The position numbers were made by a program, and so were the translations under genes. Positions 6,108-8,180 of a DNA stretch of 8,180 bases are shown here, in pieces. The stretch's first letter is position 1; each line of letters opens with the position of its first letter. The notes beneath the pieces were generated by a model. That model was not told the origin of the DNA. It saw nothing but the letters and a program-made list of their open reading frames with translations, and ran no database searches. The stretch comes from Candidatus Poseidoniales archaeon (GTDB lineage Archaea > Thermoplasmatota > Poseidoniia > Poseidoniales > Poseidoniaceae). The stretch is from the NCBI GenBank assembly GCA_012270265.1, contig JAAXIR010000206.1, positions 1-8,180 of the forward strand, read 5' to 3'.

Positions 6108-6845
6108 ATGCGCAGGCCTGTTCTCTTCTCGGGAATGGTCTGCCTCCTCTTCCTTTCAGGATGTCTGGGTTCGGTTTTTGATGAAGATATTGAAACGGTT
6201 TTGGACGTGGAAGCCAACACCGAACGCGTCACAATTGAAACGATTTACGAACAAGGCGAACTCTCGTCATCCTCAACGGAGACCATCGAATTTGACTTCT
6301 CAGGTTCAACCTCAGTGGTATCAATTCAAACGTTTGGGCTCATCACAGATGATGGTCGTTCGTTCAGTATTGATGCGTCTGAAGGAACGACCATCGCTCT
6401 CGATTTCGACCATCATGGAATGTATGAGATCGAAATGTACGATGTTGATTCGGATAACAACAACGTTACGAAGACAAGTACAATCATCGTTGAGCAAGTC
6501 ATTCGATGGACCGAAGAAGGGACAGGAAACCCTCAATCCCTCTTTTTTGATGCAACACCAGGAAACGATGGCACTGCCCCTTCTTACGTTATTCTCAACT
6601 CAACCGTTGGAAACCCCTCTCCGTTCCTCGAGTTGAATGGCAGAGACGTTGATGTCGAATGGGCGGTATTGAACAACGAAGGTCAATGCATGGGCCATCG
6701 GGATATCATCGAGAATGGCGATTCTGTTACGTGGAATACACTACATTTTGCTCCTATCGATATGCATGAAATCGAGATGACGATTCATGAAGGACAAGAT
6801 GAAATCAACATCGAACATGTTGTTGCTCTTCGATACACCGAGTGA
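6108..6845 (+). CDS. Secreted lipoprotein with Ig/PKD-like beta domains
   Basis: A 245-residue exported protein. The N-terminus has two Arg, a hydrophobic core and a lipobox, LFLSGC, with C19 as the likely lipidated residue. After an acidic linker, residues about 55-128 show the alternating pattern of a PKD/Ig-like sandwich: a FDFSGSTS strand, then DHHGMYEIEMYDVDSDNNN followed by a terminal strand (TSTIIVE). A second beta-rich module follows (about 131-245), with a WTEEG start. No enzymatic motif is visible. It starts 10 bases after the pepA stop, so it is probably in the same transcript; GTGAT 3 bases before the ATG is a weak ribosome site. A substrate-binding or cell-surface adhesion role is possible but not shown. 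Family not recognised by name. Confidence 0.85.
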   Translation: MRRPVLFSGMVCLLFLSGCLGSVFDEDIETVLDVEANTERVTIETIYEQGELSSSSTETIEFDFSGSTSVVSIQTFGLITDDGRSFSIDASEGTTIALDFDHHGMYEIEMYDVDSDNNNVTKTSTIIVEQVIRWTEEGTGNPQSLFFDATPGNDGTAPSYVILNSTVGNPSPFLELNGRDVDVEWAVLNNEGQCMGHRDIIENGDSVTWNTLHFAPIDMHEIEMTIHEGQDEINIEHVVALRYTE

Positions 6846-6852
6846 TTCAGAA

Positions 6853-6898
6853 ACAAAGTCACTGATGGCAACCGAGAAAGACTTTGTATTGCCTTTTT
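6853..6898 (+). terminator. Stem and T-tract terminator after the peptidase-lipoprotein block
   Basis: ACAAAGTC (6853-6860) and GACTTTGT (6880-6887) are a perfect 8-bp inverted repeat with a 19-base loop, followed by TTTTT at 6894-6898. It lies 7 bases after the lipoprotein stop, where a transcript end is expected. In archaea the T-tract alone may suffice. The same T-rich stretch could double as a TATA-like element for the gene at 6922. Confidence 0.55.
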
Positions 6899-6921
6899 CT
6901 AAGATTGAATAAGGTGGTTTT

Positions 6922-7383
6922 GTGATTACTATTGCAGATGTGGAAGACGCTCAACGTACATGGGGAGATGGAATCGTAAAAATCGCAACTGCTCATAGTA
7001 ACGGAGGAAACTACGTAGAAATCGCCACCAAACATGTTGAAGACCTGTATGCGTACGACCTTAGCGAAGTCTTGTTCAAGCCAACAATGGCGTCCATCGA
7101 TCAATTTCGTCCGACGTTTGAGAGTGCGTTGTCCTATTTTGTTGCTTCAAACGGTGTTTGTGAAGAGGATAGTGGATTTGCTATCAAGGGCTGGACGGCT
7201 GTACGATTCGAAAATTCAGGTATCATCATCAACGAATCGAATGCTATTGCCATGGGCAACTATTTCTTCACTGGCGAGGATGGGGCCGATACAAAAGTAG
7301 AGTATACGTTTGGATACATTCGCGATAGTTCAAGCAACCTTCGTATTGTCCTCCACCATTCTTCACTACCTGCTTCCTCCTAG
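6922..7383 (+). CDS. SnoaL/NTF2-like (CaMKII-association-domain-like) protein
   Basis: A 153-residue cytosolic protein with a GTG start, served by GGTGG 4 bases upstream. It has the order of an NTF2-like cone fold: N-terminal helices (DVEDAQRTWGDGIVKIAT), a conserved YDLSEVLFKPT stretch (45-55), a third helix with QFRPTFESALSYFV (61-74), then beta strands GFAIKGWTAVRFENSG (85-100), AIAMGNYFFTGEDG (108-121), KVEYTFGYIRD (125-135) and a final IVLHHSSLP (142-150). This pattern matches my memory of a family in marine bacteria and algae, often annotated as SnoaL-like, CaMKII-association-like or, misleadingly, phosphoribosyl-AMP cyclohydrolase. No catalytic role is assigned. NTF2-like proteins bind small ligands or mediate oligomerisation. 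It follows a terminator, so it is probably a separate transcription unit. Confidence 0.85.
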   Translation: MITIADVEDAQRTWGDGIVKIATAHSNGGNYVEIATKHVEDLYAYDLSEVLFKPTMASIDQFRPTFESALSYFVASNGVCEEDSGFAIKGWTAVRFENSGIIINESNAIAMGNYFFTGEDGADTKVEYTFGYIRDSSSNLRIVLHHSSLPASS

Positions 7384-7440
7384 AATGATCATGTAATTCC
7401 CTGTGCACGGGTACTGAAGCACGGATTTTGCAGGCAAGAA

Positions 7441-7451
7441 TTATCATTTTC
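7441..7451 (+). promoter_or_regulatory. Possible TATA box for a leaderless transcript at 7470
   Basis: TTATCATTTTC is centred about 25 bases before the ATG at 7470, which has no Shine-Dalgarno site. This is the arrangement expected of an archaeal leaderless mRNA. Composition and spacing only. Confidence 0.35.
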
Positions 7452-7469
7452 AATTTGTTCGAAACTTCA

Positions 7470-7757
7470 ATGATGGATATTTTGCGGTGGCTTGGGCTAG
7501 CGTGGTTTTTCGATTTTTTACCCGGAGTTGACTTAATTCCTGATAGGATCAGGAAAATTATCGCTGCCGCCTTCTTTGTACCGGGTGCGATTCTAACGAG
7601 CATTGGATGGTCGATGGAACAGACAGGAGGGCCAGCGAACTCGCGGGCCGGGGGCGGAGTTATCGAATTACTGATGATGGTACTCGGAGTATTCCTGATG
7701 TACATTTCCTTGTGTCTTTGGCCTTGGAGCTTAGATGACGAGGAGTCACAGAAGTAG
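7470..7757 (+). CDS. Small membrane protein with two predicted helices
   Basis: A 95-residue protein not recognised as a named family. Residues about 4-23 (ILRWLGLAWFFDFLPGVDLI) are amphipathic to hydrophobic. Two stronger membrane helices follow: IIAAAFFVPGAILTSIGW at about 29-46 and a segment rich in Leu, Met and Val at about 63-84. Between them is a Gly-rich polar loop, and the tail is acidic (DDEESQK). The frame stays open upstream to a TTG at 7428, but the tandem ATGs at 7470 and 7473 fit the TATA-like box better. Codon choice includes AGG and CGG arginines, less usual among its neighbours. It converges with the minus-strand membrane gene, leaving a 40-base gap with no clear hairpin. A real gene is supported by hydrophobicity pattern, not homology. 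Confidence 0.6.
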   Translation: MMDILRWLGLAWFFDFLPGVDLIPDRIRKIIAAAFFVPGAILTSIGWSMEQTGGPANSRAGGGVIELLMMVLGVFLMYISLCLWPWSLDDEESQK

Positions 7758-7797
7758 AGTTGGCTGGATTCATCGATCTGTATGCTAACCACACCAA

Positions 7798-8180
7798 TCA
7801 TGGCCCGCCCCAACCTGATAACCCTCCGAGCCCAAAGTCACCATAGCCTCCACCCATCAAAGAGTCGAACGCGAGCATAAACACCATCCAAAAAATCGAG
7901 AGGATCAGCAGAATTTTTAGAATCGTGTATCCAAACTTTCCATCACTTCCAGCCAGCATAATCATGCATCCGATTGTTAGAAAAAGACAAGAAGCGGCAC
8001 AGATACCCAAACTTTCCGCTTGGGATGCGGCCAACAAGAGCCCAAGAGCAACAATGAGACAAAACACAGTCGACGTTTTCGCTATTGGCTCATCATCCTC
8101 GGGTAAATCAATTCGCTTGGTCTCATTTTCATCGTCCTGAATCGATACCCAACCCGAACCATCCTCACGCAGTTCCAATC
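7798..8180 (-). CDS. Membrane protein, three helices and Gly-rich tail (5' end cut)
   Basis: An open frame entering from the right edge and ending at a TGA at 7798-7800. The only start-like codon is a TTG at 8178, and the frame stays open to the window end, so the true start probably lies outside. The visible part begins with an acidic soluble stretch (DGSGWVSIQDDENETKRIDL). Three hydrophobic helices follow, counted from that TTG: about 34-53 (TSTVFCLIVALGLLLAASQA), 56-77 and 83-105. The C-terminus is a short Gly-rich tail, GGGYGDFGLGGLSGWGGP. No catalytic motif is visible and I do not recognise the family. Similar acidic-domain plus multi-helix proteins of unknown role are frequent in marine archaeal genomes (general knowledge, not checked). 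Confidence 0.72.
   Translation of the reverse strand, partial: LELREDGSGWVSIQDDENETKRIDLPEDDEPIAKTSTVFCLIVALGLLLAASQAESLGICAASCLFLTIGCMIMLAGSDGKFGYTILKILLILSIFWMVFMLAFDSLMGGGYGDFGLGGLSGWGGP

Noticed and set aside
5974..6636. Plus-strand open frame of 220 codons
   Set aside because: Overlaps the end of pepA and most of the lipoprotein in another frame; the lipoprotein has a signal peptide and lipobox, this frame has no coherent pattern.
7399..7411. GTGCAC-centred near-palindrome (CCCTGTGCACGGG)
   Set aside because: Imperfect beyond the central six bases, with no T-tract or clear relation to either neighbouring gene; likely chance.
7268..7813. Minus-strand open frame of 181 codons
   Set aside because: Antisense to the end of the SnoaL-like gene and to the small membrane protein, both with better features; its composition is patternless.
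1..8180. tRNA, rRNA, CRISPR array, insertion sequence or toxin-antitoxin pair
   Set aside because: None seen by eye: no tandem spaced repeats, no transposase or integrase motifs, no cloverleaf-like sequence in the short intergenic gaps.

Overview
The window most likely comes from a marine planktonic archaeon of the Thermoplasmatota, probably Marine Group II (Ca. Poseidoniales). This rests on gene content and style: compact gene order, a pyruvoyl SpeD of archaeal/bacterial size, a small gene resembling archaeal DUF6015 proteins, Shine-Dalgarno sites of GGTGA/GGAGG type mixed with TATA-like boxes, and a secreted peptidase ending in a single C-terminal membrane anchor. It is an inference; no rRNA or other decisive marker is present.

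Left part, minus strand (1-2529). A tight three-gene operon reads right to left: speB (agmatinase-family ureohydrolase), speD (S-adenosylmethionine decarboxylase proenzyme) and a deoxyhypusine-synthase-like gene. speB and speD abut, and the third gene follows after 2 bases, each with its own Shine-Dalgarno site. In archaea SpeD supplies decarboxylated AdoMet for aminopropylation of agmatine, and a ureohydrolase then releases spermidine. The third protein keeps the deoxyhypusine synthase catalytic lysine but has lost several spermidine/acceptor residues, so it probably uses spermidine in another transfer reaction. Downstream, the first 133 bases hold the 5' end of a secreted-protein gene that runs off the left edge.

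Centre, plus strand (2705-6845). A divergent promoter region of about 160 bases, with a 20-bp dyad and a repeated TATA-like octamer, separates the polyamine operon from a plus-strand run: a small cytosolic protein of unknown function, a secreted and membrane-anchored M14 zinc carboxypeptidase, a cytosolic M17 leucyl aminopeptidase (pepA) and a lipoprotein. The two peptidases suit an organism that degrades proteins outside the cell and finishes the peptides inside. A stem plus T-tract closes this block.

Right part (6922-8180). A SnoaL/NTF2-like protein and a small two-helix membrane protein lie on the plus strand. They face a three-helix membrane protein with a glycine-rich tail on the minus strand, whose 5' end is cut by the window edge. 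I saw no tRNA, rRNA, CRISPR array, insertion sequence or integrase.
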